Origin: Verrucomicrobia bacterium UBA3841
GTDB taxonomy: Bacteria; Verrucomicrobiota; Kiritimatiellia; RFP12; UBA1067
Assembly: GCA_002392765.1 (NCBI GenBank)
Contig: DGHT01000066.1
Coordinates: 3,646 to 67,645, forward strand
Direction: 5' to 3'
Length of the DNA stretch: 64,000 nucleotides
Shown here: positions 26,805-36,663 of the stretch, piece by piece
How the letters are laid out: every line of letters begins with the position of its first letter
Numbering within the stretch: the first letter of the stretch is position 1
Made by a program: the position numbers and the translations under genes
The notes under the pieces: generated by a model
What the model was told of the DNA's origin: nothing
What the model saw: only the letters and a program-made list of their open reading frames with translations
Database searches by the model: none

Positions 26805-27791
26805 ATGCACGTGACGCGCAGGGATTTCGCGAAAGGATTGTTTGCTGCGGCAGGGCTGGCGGCTGCAGCGACGCCGCGCCGGCTGTTCGCCGCTGCGCCT
26901 GCGGATTTCGACGAGACGTTCGCCGTATTCCTTTCCGACGTTCATGTCAACGGTCTTGACAACGACCCGGGAAACGGCAAGCCGTTCAAAACCACCATGC
27001 GGCACTGGCTGAAAGAGAATGTCGCGGAAATATTGCGCATGGAGCCGTTGCCGCGCCATGTGTTCATTTTCGGCGACCTCGCGCATCTGCAGGGGCGACT
27101 GGTCGACTACAAACGGTCGTATCCAGATTTGAGGCTGCTGATCGACGCCGGGATCAAATTGACCATCGGTATGGGCAACCACGACCATCGCAAGGCGTTT
27201 CTGGAAGTCTGGCCCGAATACGAACAGCGCACGCTCGTCCCCGGCGCGATCCATACCGTCACGTCTTTGCCGGATTACGATCTGGTCATGCTCGACTCGC
27301 TGAACGAAAAGGACGAAGTCGACGCGTGGAATCCTACGGCCGGGGCGCTTTCCAAGGCATCGCAAGAATGGGTGCTTTCGGAATTGCCGAAATGGCCGCG
27401 CCCTTTCTTCATAGGAGCGCACCATCCAATCTACGAATTGAAATTCGGCGCGGACGGGAAAAAACGTTTGCATGATTACATCGTGAAATTCCCGAATTGC
27501 CGCGGCTACATACACGGCCACGACCACATCTGGAAAACGAATGTCGCCAACTGGCGCGAACCCAAGACCGTGCCGTGGCTGACACTGCCGTCCAACGGAT
27601 GTTGGGGCGACATCGGATATGTCACGATGCGCGTGGCCGCCGGCAATTGGCACGGCCGCAAAGTCGCCCAGGCGAAGTTCGTGCAAAAAGATTTCTTCCT
27701 CGGCAATCCCGTCGCGCCGGAAAAGCGCAATCCCGTCTGGGACGCCCGCCTCGAAGACGTGAAAGGGGCGAAATGCACGTTTGTGCTGTAG
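26805..27791 (+). CDS. Tat-exported metallophosphoesterase
   Basis: A twin-arginine signal (VTRRDFAKGLFAAAGLAAAATP) is followed by calcineurin-like metal motifs in order: FLSDVH, FGDLAHLQG, GMGNHDH, IGAHHPIY and YIHGHDH. The substrate is unknown; family members include purple-acid-phosphatase-like enzymes, phosphodiesterases and nucleotidases. Folded export by Tat fits cytoplasmic metal loading. It lies between a surface protein and sugar hydrolases with gaps of seven and two bases, so it is co-transcribed. The fragments at 47068, 48387 and 51563 belong to the same wider family. Confidence 0.85.
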   Translation: MHVTRRDFAKGLFAAAGLAAAATPRRLFAAAPADFDETFAVFLSDVHVNGLDNDPGNGKPFKTTMRHWLKENVAEILRMEPLPRHVFIFGDLAHLQGRLVDYKRSYPDLRLLIDAGIKLTIGMGNHDHRKAFLEVWPEYEQRTLVPGAIHTVTSLPDYDLVMLDSLNEKDEVDAWNPTAGALSKASQEWVLSELPKWPRPFFIGAHHPIYELKFGADGKKRLHDYIVKFPNCRGYIHGHDHIWKTNVANWREPKTVPWLTLPSNGCWGDIGYVTMRVAAGNWHGRKVAQAKFVQKDFFLGNPVAPEKRNPVWDARLEDVKGAKCTFVL

Positions 27792-27793
27792 CG

Positions 27794-30700
27794 ATGAAAA
27801 AACATGCTCTTTCGCTCATGGCCGCCGTGGCGGTCTGCGCTGGACTCGCCGATACGGCGCAGCTCCGCATTTTGTGGGGTGACACGAAGAAGCCGTCACG
27901 CACGGAGTCAAGATCCATAGATATGGTGCGTACGGACGCCGCCGACTTCCGTGTGACCGTGCCGAAGGGCGAGATTCCCTCCGATGCGACGTGCGTGGAG
28001 ATCGTTCCGCCGTTCATGAAAGCCCGCAAGGACACTGACGGCTACTGGCTGGAAGGACGCGGCAACTACGGGTTTTTCGACAAGGCGTCCGGGAGTGTAA
28101 TAGCCGCGCGCCAGGTGATGCCGATCTATGCCATGAAGAAAGGCGGCACGATGTGGTATGCACACGTGAAGACATGGCGCTTCAACTACGATTTCGTGAC
28201 GATGGCCAAGGATGGCGAATATGAGACATATGCGCGGTTCCGGTGCGATGAGGTGCGCAGATTCTTCCGAAACTACTATGATGACATTGTGATAGACTTC
28301 CACCGTCTGGATGGCGCGGAGGCGGATTACAACGGCGTTGCCCGCGCATACAGGAAATACCAGCTTGATCATGGGGCGGTGCGCACGATAAAGGACAGGC
28401 TCAATCCCGAGCTTGACTACCTGTGCGACGCGATCGTCGTGCGTATCCAAACCCATGCGGCGAAACCGATTCCTGACAAGGAGACGTTCTACAAGGTCGG
28501 CGAAGAGCCGCCGATAGCGGTGCACATGCCATTTGGCGTGACGGAGGAGTTCCTTCAGGCGCTGAAGGATACGGGCATTGACAAGCTTTCGATCTGTTCG
28601 GCGGGTTGGCAGGACGGCGGCTATGACGGGCGCGTTCCGGGACATTTCCCCGTCGGTGCCGAGGCCGGCGGAGAGGAGGCGTACAGGCGGCTGATCGAAA
28701 GGGCCAAGGCTCTTGGTTTTCAGTTTGCTCTTCATGCCACAAACACGGATGGTTACATGTGTTCCCGCAAATGGGACGAGGATTGGGTATGCAAGTTCGC
28801 GGATGGTTCGTTCTGCAAGGGCGGACTTTGGGCTGGCGGTCAATGCTATTGGGTGTGCCAGCGGTGCGCATGGGAAAGGTGGCTGCCCGACGAGATGCGC
28901 AAGATGGCCGCACTTGGCATCAGGGGGCCGCACTACATTGATGTGTATTCGGCGACATATCCGATCCCATGCGGCGATCCGAAGCATCTCTGCACGCCAG
29001 AAAGGACGGCGGAGCTGCAGAACCGAATCCTTGCCTACGGCAGGGAACTCATGGGCGGGGCGGCGAGCGAGGCCGGTTTTGACCATGTGGCGGGAAACAT
29101 CGACTATATCAACTATGTCGGGCGTGACATCCAGAATCTGCTGAAAGGCAAGGCAAGTCCGCTTGTCAAGGGCGTGTTTCCGCTGTGGGAGCTTGTCTAT
29201 CATGGCATCATTCTCTACAATTCAGACAGGGCCACCCAGAACCACACGCGAGGCAAGTGCCTCTACAAGCTTGAGAAAAGCGGAGACCCCCGCTGGATGG
29301 AAGGCGATGGCGTGGAGGATCCGTACGTCGCGCTGAAGATCATCGAGTTTGGCGGACGTCCGATATTCTATACGTACAAGTTCGCGGACGTGCCGCGCAT
29401 CAAAAAGGCATGGAACGAGTTCGTCCCGGTGCGCCATCTTCAGCGTGAACTGATGGCTTCGCACCGTCAAATTGCGCAGGACGTTTTTGAGACGTACTAT
29501 GCCGATGGTTCGCGGACGGTCTGCAACTATCGTGCGGAGCCGTTCGCCATTTGCGGAGAGACGGTCCCTGCGATGGGGTATCTCCTGTTTGGCCCGCACG
29601 GCGAGTTGCGGCACATGGAATCGTTCGCCGAGAAGATGAACGCTTCGTTCGACGGCAGGAACGCCCTTAAAGGCATACGCATCGACAAGACCATGTTTGC
29701 GACCGGTGGCGGTGACTTGTGGATGGCCACGTTTGCGCAGGACGGGAACCTGACGAATCGCGTGAAGGTTGCTGCGCACGACGCCGCATCCGTGGAGCAG
29801 CGCGAGACGGACGAAGGGATTACATTGACCTGGCGCGACATACCGCTCGGCGGAGAACGCGGCGTTCTGGATGCGAAGGTCGCGATTGAAAAACGACCAG
29901 ACGGTTCGCAGGCGTGGCGGCTCGTCTTCGACAACAGGTCGCAGGACTGGAAACTTTTCTCGACCGATTTCCCTCGTCTCAACCGCGTGACGCGCAATGG
30001 CGAGGGCGATGCGATGTTGCCGGATTGCGACCACGGCGCGCGGCTCTTCAAAAAGCGCACAGCCAAGCCGAAGCCCGTCCGCCGCGACTATCTCGGACAC
30101 GCGCCGATGGTCAGCGCGTTTTTCATCGGCGAAGACGGGCTTTACATCGCCGCCGAAGACCCCGAGGCGAGAATCAAGAGTTTCATAATCGAAGGCGAGC
30201 AGAACGTCCGCTTCGAGACGCCGGCGGAACTTGGCGCCGATGGGCCGCGCCATCCTGTCGTGCTTGCGCCGCTGAAGGGCGACTGGTGGGCGGCTGCGCG
30301 CCGCTACCGCGATTTTGCGCTCAGGCAGAAATGGGCGGCAAAGGGGCCCGTAAAAGACATCCCGTCCTATCCGCGGCGCATCTGCGAAATCCCGCTTTGG
30401 ATCAACATCCACGGCGGGCCGGACGTCGCGTCGAACGTCCTGGCGAAGGCGAAGGCTCTTTTCCCCGAATGGACGACGGGGCTTCACTGGCATCTGTGGC
30501 AGCATTCCGGCCACGACGTGAACTACCCGGAATATTTTCCGGAACAGCCGGGCGTGAAAGAGTGCATCGCGTTTTGCGAGTCGATCGGACAGGAACCGAT
30601 GCCCTACACGAACGGACGGCTCTGGACGGCGACGACGAGCGGATTCCTCATGGCTGAACCGTATTCCGTCAAGCGCGCCGACGGTTCGGACTATATCGAA

Positions 30701-31606
30701 AAGTATGCGCCGTGGACGCCGCCCATGGCCGTGATGTGCCCGTCATGTCCCGAGTGGTGCCGCGTCATGCGGAATTTCACCGGGCGCATACTGGACGACC
30801 TTGGCGCGAAGTCGATCTTCATCGACCAGATCGGCGCGGCGGAAGGCTGCGCATGCTACGACCCGTCTCACGGCCACCCGGTCGGCGGCGGCGCGTGGTG
30901 GTACGACGGCTATGAAAAGACGCTGGAGCCGATCCGCTGCGCATATAACACAAAGGGCGCGTTCGTCACCACCGAAGGCGCGGGCGAAGCGTACATCGGC
31001 ATGGTGGACGGTTTTCTCCAGGTCGTTCGCAGGACGCCGGAAGACGTGCCGTTCCACAATGCCGTCTACTCCGGCTACACGACATATTTCTGCAGTCCGG
31101 AAAACAACGACGACGCCCCCGCCGCGTTCCGCGCGCTCCAGACGCGCGAACTCCTTTGGGGAAATTCGCTCGGCTGGTTCCTTCAGGATATTCTCGATCG
31201 CCCGGACAAGTGTGAAATCCTGCGCGAATTGTGCGCGTTCAGGCAGAAGAACCTGGACGCTCTGGCATACGGGAATCTGCTCGACGAATTGCGTTTCGCC
31301 GGTTCTATCGGCACTTCGACCTACGAGTGGCTGGGGCGGAGGCCGCACTTCCGCCTTTTCGACAAGACGTTCAAATTGCCGCCAGGCAAATTCGCGGCGA
31401 TGGCGGACGTGATTGGCAACTGGTGGCGGACGGCAGACGGCGAAATCGTTCTCCTCGCGGCCAACCTGACGGACAAGAGTCAGAATGTCGAATGCCGCGT
31501 GTTCGGCACAGGCGAAACCATGCGGCTGTCGCTTGCGCCGCACGAACTCGTTCGCGTGGCGCGTGGTGCAGGGAGCCAGGTTCGATTCAGGGAGGAAAGC
31601 AGGTGA
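27794..31606 (+). CDS. Secreted two-module glycosidase-like protein (DUF5696-like plus DUF6259-like)
   Basis: A signal peptide (MKKHALSLMAAVAVCAGLA) starts a 1270-residue protein with two enzyme-like halves. The first (about residues 90-620) has a beta-sandwich, then YNGVARAYRKYQLDHGAVRT and TIM-barrel-like FLQALKDTGIDKLSICSAGWQDGG and FALHATNTDGYM, as in DUF5696 proteins. The second (about 650-1230) has DWWAAARRYRDFALRQKWA, WINIHGGPD, GLHWHLWQHSG, LGAKSIFIDQIGAAEGCACYD and FVTTEGAGEAYIGMVDG, as in DUF6259 proteins. Both resemble retaining glycosidase barrels, with Asp/Glu candidates in IDQIG and TEGAGE. The DUF names are from memory of the families and need a profile search. The exact substrate is unknown; GH27 follows it. 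Confidence 0.65.
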   Translation: MKKHALSLMAAVAVCAGLADTAQLRILWGDTKKPSRTESRSIDMVRTDAADFRVTVPKGEIPSDATCVEIVPPFMKARKDTDGYWLEGRGNYGFFDKASGSVIAARQVMPIYAMKKGGTMWYAHVKTWRFNYDFVTMAKDGEYETYARFRCDEVRRFFRNYYDDIVIDFHRLDGAEADYNGVARAYRKYQLDHGAVRTIKDRLNPELDYLCDAIVVRIQTHAAKPIPDKETFYKVGEEPPIAVHMPFGVTEEFLQALKDTGIDKLSICSAGWQDGGYDGRVPGHFPVGAEAGGEEAYRRLIERAKALGFQFALHATNTDGYMCSRKWDEDWVCKFADGSFCKGGLWAGGQCYWVCQRCAWERWLPDEMRKMAALGIRGPHYIDVYSATYPIPCGDPKHLCTPERTAELQNRILAYGRELMGGAASEAGFDHVAGNIDYINYVGRDIQNLLKGKASPLVKGVFPLWELVYHGIILYNSDRATQNHTRGKCLYKLEKSGDPRWMEGDGVEDPYVALKIIEFGGRPIFYTYKFADVPRIKKAWNEFVPVRHLQRELMASHRQIAQDVFETYYADGSRTVCNYRAEPFAICGETVPAMGYLLFGPHGELRHMESFAEKMNASFDGRNALKGIRIDKTMFATGGGDLWMATFAQDGNLTNRVKVAAHDAASVEQRETDEGITLTWRDIPLGGERGVLDAKVAIEKRPDGSQAWRLVFDNRSQDWKLFSTDFPRLNRVTRNGEGDAMLPDCDHGARLFKKRTAKPKPVRRDYLGHAPMVSAFFIGEDGLYIAAEDPEARIKSFIIEGEQNVRFETPAELGADGPRHPVVLAPLKGDWWAAARRYRDFALRQKWAAKGPVKDIPSYPRRICEIPLWINIHGGPDVASNVLAKAKALFPEWTTGLHWHLWQHSGHDVNYPEYFPEQPGVKECIAFCESIGQEPMPYTNGRLWTATTSGFLMAEPYSVKRADGSDYIEKYAPWTPPMAVMCPSCPEWCRVMRNFTGRILDDLGAKSIFIDQIGAAEGCACYDPSHGHPVGGGAWWYDGYEKTLEPIRCAYNTKGAFVTTEGAGEAYIGMVDGFLQVVRRTPEDVPFHNAVYSGYTTYFCSPENNDDAPAAFRALQTRELLWGNSLGWFLQDILDRPDKCEILRELCAFRQKNLDALAYGNLLDELRFAGSIGTSTYEWLGRRPHFRLFDKTFKLPPGKFAAMADVIGNWWRTADGEIVLLAANLTDKSQNVECRVFGTGETMRLSLAPHELVRVARGAGSQVRFREESR

Positions 31607-31717
31607 CACGGCGAGAGGCGAGTGGCAGGCAAGGCGGCTCGGCTTCTGGGTGAAGCAGCCGGAGGCGCCTGCAGAAAGACATGACATATGATCCAAAAGC
31701 GAAAGGAGAAACCGAAA

Positions 31718-33595
31718 ATGAAGAGACTGATGGTTGCCGCGGCGGCGGGTGTGCTTGCGGCGTGGCTGGGGCGTGCCGAGTTGGCCGGCGCTGCGTGGGA
31801 GAAGGACGGGCGCGTGGAATTCCGCGAGTGCCCGAAGTGCGACAAGCGCATCCGCATCGACCTTGGCGCGGGCAAGGCGTATGTGAACCTGGCGAGGCTT
31901 GAGGGTGCCTGCCGCGAGGCGATGGCGGCACGCGCGGCGCGCCTTCTCGACGCGGCGAGGATTGCGCCCGCGAAAGACCCGAAGATACGTCCGCTCATGG
32001 GCTGGTCCAGCTGGAACACGTTCGGCGTCGATATTTCGGAGGACATCATACTCGACACGGCGCGCGCGATGGCGACGAACGGGCTCAAGGCCGCGGGCTA
32101 CACATACGTGAACATCGACGACGGCTTCTTCTGGGGCCATGGCGAGGACGGCGTTCTGCGCTTCCATCCGAAGCGATTCCCGAACGGCATGAAGCCTGTT
32201 GTCGACGGCATCCACGCTCTGGGGCTCAAGGCGGGCATCTACTCCGACGCGGGCGCCGACACGTGCGGCAGCATGTGGGGCGGAAGCGGCTCGGGCGGCA
32301 AGGACAGCGGCGGCGTCGGCGGAGGACTCTACGGGCACGATGCGGCGGACTGCAAGCTCCACTTCAACGATCTAGGCTTCGATTTCATCAAGGTGGACTA
32401 TTGCGGCGGCAAGCGGCTGAAGCTAGACGAAAAGGCGCGCTATACCGAAATCGCCAACGCGATAAAGGCCACGGGTCGGACGGACGTGCGGTTCAACATC
32501 TGCCGCTGGGCGTTCCCCGGCGCGTGGGCGGCAGATATCGCCGAATCATGGCGGACGACCAAGGACATCCGTGCGAACTGGAAGTCGGTCAAGGATCTGA
32601 TCGCCGAAAACCTCTATCTGAGCGCCTACGCCAAGCCCGGACATTACAACGACATGGACATGCTGGAGGTCGGCCAGCTTGCGGGCCGCATGAAGACGGT
32701 CTTCGGCAAGCACGGCGACACGGGGCTTACGGAGGACGAGGAGACGACCCACTTCGGCATGTGGTGCATGCTGTCTTCTCCGCTCCTGATCGGGTGCGAC
32801 GTGCGCGATATTCCCGATGGTACGATGAAGCTCATAACGAATCCATATCTTCTCGCCGTCAACCAGAACGACCTCGGCTGCCAGGCCTATGTCGCGAGGC
32901 GGGAAGGCGATGCGTACATTCTGGTCAAGGACGCCGGCGCGCGCTTCGGCACTTCGCGGTACGTCGCGCTCTACAACGGATCCGACGCCGGGCATGAATT
33001 CACGGTGCGCGCCGGGGAGCTCGACCTCGGCGGAACGGTCGAAGCATTCGATCTGGTGGAGATGGCGGACGTCGGCAAGTTCGAAAACAGCGTTTCAGTC
33101 ACGGTCGCCCCGCACTGCTCGAAGTTCTACCGCTTCGACGCCGCGCGCCGTCTGCCGCGCGTCGTCTACGAGGCGGAAAGCGCGTTTCTTTCCGACTATC
33201 AGGAGCTGAGCGACGGCGCGAAGTCGGGCACGGCGTTTCCTGCGCAGCGCGAGGGGGCGTCCGGCGGCGTTCTTGTGCGCTACCTCGGCAATCGTGCCAC
33301 GAACGACCTTGTGTGGCGCGAGGTGAAGGTCGACGCCGCGGGCGACTATGTTCTTACGTTCCACTACGCGGCGGAAGACGACCGCGCGTTCGACCTGTCG
33401 ATCGACGGAGGCGAAGGAGTTCGCATCGCGGCGCCGGCGGCGAATGGCGGCGCAATAGCCGCGGTCGCGACGCGCGCCAGGCTCGGCAGCGGCGTGCACA
33501 CGATACGCATTTCCAACGCGACGGCATGGACGCCTGACATCGACCGCATGACCGTCGTTCCGGCCTTGGCTGATTCTGCAAGCTGCGGCAAGTGA
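31718..33595 (+). CDS. Secreted GH27 alpha-galactosidase with C-terminal CBM
   Basis: The ATG at 31718 has AAAGGAG nine bases upstream and gives a signal peptide (MKRLMVAAAAGVLAAWLG). After a short CPKC-containing segment the GH27 barrel begins: LMGWSSWNTFGVDISED, YTYVNIDDGFFWG, GLKAGIYSDAG, DFIKVDYCGG (catalytic nucleophile Asp), FNICRWAFPG and SWRTTKDI (acid/base Asp), then HYNDMDMLEVGQ. A beta-sandwich antiparallel domain follows. A CBM35-like module occupies about residues 485-620 (VVYEAESAFLSDY ... VDAAGDYVLTFHYA ... GSGVHTIRISN). It removes alpha-galactosyl (or N-acetylgalactosaminyl) ends. 111 bp downstream of the previous gene. Confidence 0.92.
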   Translation: MKRLMVAAAAGVLAAWLGRAELAGAAWEKDGRVEFRECPKCDKRIRIDLGAGKAYVNLARLEGACREAMAARAARLLDAARIAPAKDPKIRPLMGWSSWNTFGVDISEDIILDTARAMATNGLKAAGYTYVNIDDGFFWGHGEDGVLRFHPKRFPNGMKPVVDGIHALGLKAGIYSDAGADTCGSMWGGSGSGGKDSGGVGGGLYGHDAADCKLHFNDLGFDFIKVDYCGGKRLKLDEKARYTEIANAIKATGRTDVRFNICRWAFPGAWAADIAESWRTTKDIRANWKSVKDLIAENLYLSAYAKPGHYNDMDMLEVGQLAGRMKTVFGKHGDTGLTEDEETTHFGMWCMLSSPLLIGCDVRDIPDGTMKLITNPYLLAVNQNDLGCQAYVARREGDAYILVKDAGARFGTSRYVALYNGSDAGHEFTVRAGELDLGGTVEAFDLVEMADVGKFENSVSVTVAPHCSKFYRFDAARRLPRVVYEAESAFLSDYQELSDGAKSGTAFPAQREGASGGVLVRYLGNRATNDLVWREVKVDAAGDYVLTFHYAAEDDRAFDLSIDGGEGVRIAAPAANGGAIAAVATRARLGSGVHTIRISNATAWTPDIDRMTVVPALADSASCGK

Positions 33596-33696
33596 AATTG
33601 CAAGTCGCCAAGGGTTGATTGAGAGGGCTCGTTTAGAGTGCAATAGCGGAACAACCGTCGTTGGGCAATGTCGGCGCAAACGTAAATCCCGGCCGG

Positions 33697-35319
33697 TCAG
33701 CGGCGCCAGAGACCGAGACGCAGATAAGGAAGAATGTCCTTTTCGAGAGTTGTATCAAGATCGAAGAGAGCTTGACCGGCCATACCGTACTTGCGCGTCC
33801 GGCGTATCTGGTTCATCACCTGCATGGCGTCGAGCCGCGATTCGTTCGCCGTGACGCCTATGCCTACGATGGTTTTCGCGGCGTGCGTCCTGAGCGCGGC
33901 GTGCTGGGCGAGGAAGGAATCGAATTTCTTGAAATCCTCCGTATAGTCCATCGGCACCACGAAATCGACAATGTTCGATCCGAGCCATCCGACCCAGTCC
34001 TGTCCGACCGAATCTATGCACGCTGGATATTTGCCGAGAACCGCGACGGTGAAGCGGGCCGGACGCAAGACGTGGAGTTTCGCCTCCGCGACGAATTTTG
34101 AAATCGTCTGGACCGCGTCGGGGGGGCGGACGGATTTTTCGTACCAGCGCACGAAATCGAGATGGATTCCGTCCACCTTGTATTTGGCCTGCAGTTCGTC
34201 TATCGCGCTGAGAAGGTACTTGCGCAGTTTAGCGTTGGACGGATCGAGGTATTCCGTGAGCGTGCCGTCTTTCGCTTTCAGCCGCCAGCCTTTTTTTTCG
34301 AAATCCTTCAATCTTGATGCCGTGGATCTCGTGGCGTTGAAGCAAAGTATCCACGCGTGCACGCGGATTCCGCTTCCTTTAGCCGCCGATAGACAGGCGG
34401 CCAGCTGGTCGCCTTCCTGTTCGTACGTCTTGGAGCGCGGCAGCACGTCCGAAGGATAGTGGGCGAATCCGGCTCCTGCCACGTTCACAAAAAGGTCTGT
34501 CACGCCGTTTGCCTTGAGTATCCTCATGGTTTTCGGCCAGTCTCCGGGATAGAGCCCGCATCCCGAGTGGTCCCATACGGCGTGGATTTCATCCGTCTTC
34601 GGAGATTGTGCGGCGGCATACCGCCGGGTGGTCTCGATTTCCTCCGCGCGTTCTTTTTTGAATTTGGCGTAGCTCCACAGCCCCGGCGCGGCATCGCCTG
34701 CGATGGCGGCCAGAAGTCTGGCCTTGAGCCTCTCGTCCCCGTCCGCCAGCAGCACATGCGTCATCCAATATCCGGCCTTCGACGATATCCAGGCTGCGTC
34801 GCCGGTGGATGCGCCTTTGCGGTCTTTCCATACGGCCATCGTCCTTGACTTGCCGGGAATGCTCTGCGCCCTCTGCAAGACGGTGGAAGTCTGCAGTATC
34901 GACGCGGGCGCGCCGTCCGGAGCGCCCGGAAGGAAGTCCATTCTGCTCCACCTTCCCGGATATGATGCCGCGGCGTAGCCCAAGGTTCGCACTCCCATGA
35001 GCGAGGCGAGCCGCGGAGACGAAGAGTAGAACACTACAAGTTTCCCGCCTCGGGAAACGAAAGAAGTCAATGCTGACATTTCCGCGTCGGCAGGATTGTC
35101 GAATCCGACCAGAAACGCTATCTTGGCTTTGGCGAGCGAGGCGGACATCGTGGACGGCGTGTCCAGGGAAGATTCGAGTCCGTGCATCTCCAGCCATCTT
35201 CCGATATGCTTCCCGAGGGATGTGTAGTAACCGGGGTCGTGCGCCACGACAGCAATGTCCTTCGCCGCGGTCGCAAACGGTGCGGCGAGCGATAAAACCG
35301 ACAGGAAAAACCTTTTCAT
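33697..35319 (-). CDS. Secreted GHL10 (DUF187/YngK-like) glycoside hydrolase-like protein
   Basis: A signal peptide (MKRFFLSVLSLAAPFATA) is followed by about 200 residues resembling a glutamine-amidotransferase-like fold (IAVVAHDPGYYTSLGKHI ... VSRGGKLVVFYSS). The GHL10 barrel then begins with EIHAVWDHSG and has DLFVNVAGAGFAHY, GSGIRVHAWILCFN, EYLDPSNAKLRKYLLSAIDEL, VDGIHLDFVRWY and FVVPMDYTED. The Asp of HLDFVRW is the usual candidate catalytic residue. Its ATG overlaps the trmD stop (ATGA), so a peptidoglycan- or glycan-directed enzyme is coupled to a tRNA methyltransferase. A longer reading of the frame into trmD is spurious. Confidence 0.8.
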   Translation of the reverse strand: MKRFFLSVLSLAAPFATAAKDIAVVAHDPGYYTSLGKHIGRWLEMHGLESSLDTPSTMSASLAKAKIAFLVGFDNPADAEMSALTSFVSRGGKLVVFYSSSPRLASLMGVRTLGYAAASYPGRWSRMDFLPGAPDGAPASILQTSTVLQRAQSIPGKSRTMAVWKDRKGASTGDAAWISSKAGYWMTHVLLADGDERLKARLLAAIAGDAAPGLWSYAKFKKERAEEIETTRRYAAAQSPKTDEIHAVWDHSGCGLYPGDWPKTMRILKANGVTDLFVNVAGAGFAHYPSDVLPRSKTYEQEGDQLAACLSAAKGSGIRVHAWILCFNATRSTASRLKDFEKKGWRLKAKDGTLTEYLDPSNAKLRKYLLSAIDELQAKYKVDGIHLDFVRWYEKSVRPPDAVQTISKFVAEAKLHVLRPARFTVAVLGKYPACIDSVGQDWVGWLGSNIVDFVVPMDYTEDFKKFDSFLAQHAALRTHAAKTIVGIGVTANESRLDAMQVMNQIRRTRKYGMAGQALFDLDTTLEKDILPYLRLGLWRR

Positions 35320-35993
35320 CGTCTCCCGGCCTTTCTCGTGGCTTCGAGAGCCTCCGCCTTGCGCCATCTTTCGATTTTCGCGTGATCGCCGGACAGCAGG
35401 ACCTCCGGCACCTTCATTCCGCGGAATTCCGGTGGATGGGTATACTGGGGATGCTCCAGAAGCCCCGACGCCCCGAAACTTTCGTCGGCGATCGCCGCCA
35501 TCCCCCCGCCTATAGCGGAAGGGAGCAGCCTGACGGTAGCGTCCACCATTGCCGCCGCGGCCAGTTCGCCGCCGGTCATCACGAAATCGCCGATGGAAAC
35601 GAGGTCGGTCGCGAGAGTCTCGATCCGCTTGTCGAATCCTTCGTAGTGTCCGCACATGAACACAAGGTGCTCTTCCTTTGAAAATTCCGCGGCCATACGC
35701 TGGTCGAAACGGACTCCCGCAGGCGATGTCATGACGATGCGAGAACGTTTGCCGCCGTTTTCGGACAAAACGCTCTCGACGGCCTCGAACCACGGTGGGC
35801 ACGCCATCAGCATGCCCGGACCGCCGCCGTAAGGTTTGTCGTCCACCTTGCGGTGTTTGTCGTGGGTGTAATCCCTCAAATCCCGCATCCGGATCCTGCA
35901 AAGGCCTTTCTTGACGGCCCGCGCGACTATGCTTTCCTCCAGAAATCCTCTGAACATTCCGGGATGGACGGATATGATGTCGATTTCAAGCAT
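35316..35993 (-). CDS. trmD: tRNA (guanine-N1)-methyltransferase TrmD
   Basis: A SPOUT-family enzyme of 225 residues that makes m1G37 in tRNA. The signatures MLEIDIISVHPGMF, LRDYTHDKHRKVDDKPYGGGPGMLM, VFMCGHYEGFDKR and SIGDFVMTGGELAAAAMVDA build the knotted SAM site; LLEHPQYTHPPEFRGMKVPEVLLSG is the tRNA-binding part. Overlaps coaB by 8 bases and the GHL10 gene by 4. The usual neighbours rpsP, rimM and rplS are absent. Confidence 0.97.
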   Translation of the reverse strand: MLEIDIISVHPGMFRGFLEESIVARAVKKGLCRIRMRDLRDYTHDKHRKVDDKPYGGGPGMLMACPPWFEAVESVLSENGGKRSRIVMTSPAGVRFDQRMAAEFSKEEHLVFMCGHYEGFDKRIETLATDLVSIGDFVMTGGELAAAAMVDATVRLLPSAIGGGMAAIADESFGASGLLEHPQYTHPPEFRGMKVPEVLLSGDHAKIERWRKAEALEATRKAGRR

Positions 35994-36615
35994 TTTCCGT
36001 GTATATCCTTTCGGCTTCGCGGACGATCTTCCGCGCTATTGCAAGCTTGTCCATGACCGGCAGACGGACCGTTTCACCGTTTTTTTTGATGAAAACGACC
36101 TTGTTCGTTGCGACGGCGAACCCTGCGCCTTTTTCGCAGACGTCGTTCGCGACTATCATGTCCAGACGTTTTTCTCTGAGTTTGCGCGCCGCTTCGTGCG
36201 CAGGGTCGCCTGTTTCTGCCGCGAATCCGATTTTCACCCTCGATCGCACGCTCTTCAGGATGTCTGGATTTCTCGTCAGTCTTAACGTGCCGTCCATTTC
36301 GCTTTTTTTGAGTTTGGATCCGGCCCGGGATGACGGACGCCAGTCCGCGACAGCCGCGCTTGCGACGAAAACGCAATCGGGCGCGACCGCCTTGCGCACC
36401 GCCCGGTACATGTCAAGCGCGCTCACCGCGTCGACGCGTTCCACGCCGGACGGAGTCCGCAGCGACACGGGGCCGGAAACGAGTATGACGCGATGGCCGC
36501 GGTCGCGCGCGGCGCGTGCGATCGCAAATCCCATCCGTCCGGTCGACGGATTAGACAGAAACCTCACCGGGTCGAGAAACTCTCTGGTGGGTCCGGCTGT
36601 AATTACGAATGTCAA
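35986..36615 (-). CDS. coaB: Stand-alone phosphopantothenate-cysteine ligase (CoaB domain only)
   Basis: The 209 residues correspond only to the CoaB half of the common CoaBC fusion: VITAGPTREFLDPVRFLSNPSTGRMGFAIA, VASAAVADWRPSS, KLKKSEMDGTLRLTRNPDIL, KIGFAAETGD and MIVANDVCEKGAGFAVATNKV. It joins cysteine to phosphopantothenate in CoA synthesis. The CoaC decarboxylase half is not in this window, so it must be encoded elsewhere. The start is TTG at 36615; no ATG is available in frame. It is the first gene after the promoter at 36664-36693. Confidence 0.9.
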   Translation of the reverse strand: MTFVITAGPTREFLDPVRFLSNPSTGRMGFAIARAARDRGHRVILVSGPVSLRTPSGVERVDAVSALDMYRAVRKAVAPDCVFVASAAVADWRPSSRAGSKLKKSEMDGTLRLTRNPDILKSVRSRVKIGFAAETGDPAHEAARKLREKRLDMIVANDVCEKGAGFAVATNKVVFIKKNGETVRLPVMDKLAIARKIVREAERIYTENA

Positions 36616-36663
36616 GGCTCTTCTTTCTCCACTGATTTTCGGGATGATTTATCGGCATCAAGT

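Noticed and set aside
35320..35901. N-terminal extension of the GHL10 gene upstream of 35319
   Set aside because: This part is antiparallel-free but overlaps trmD in another frame and encodes Arg-rich nonsense; the ATG at 35319 starts a clear signal peptide.
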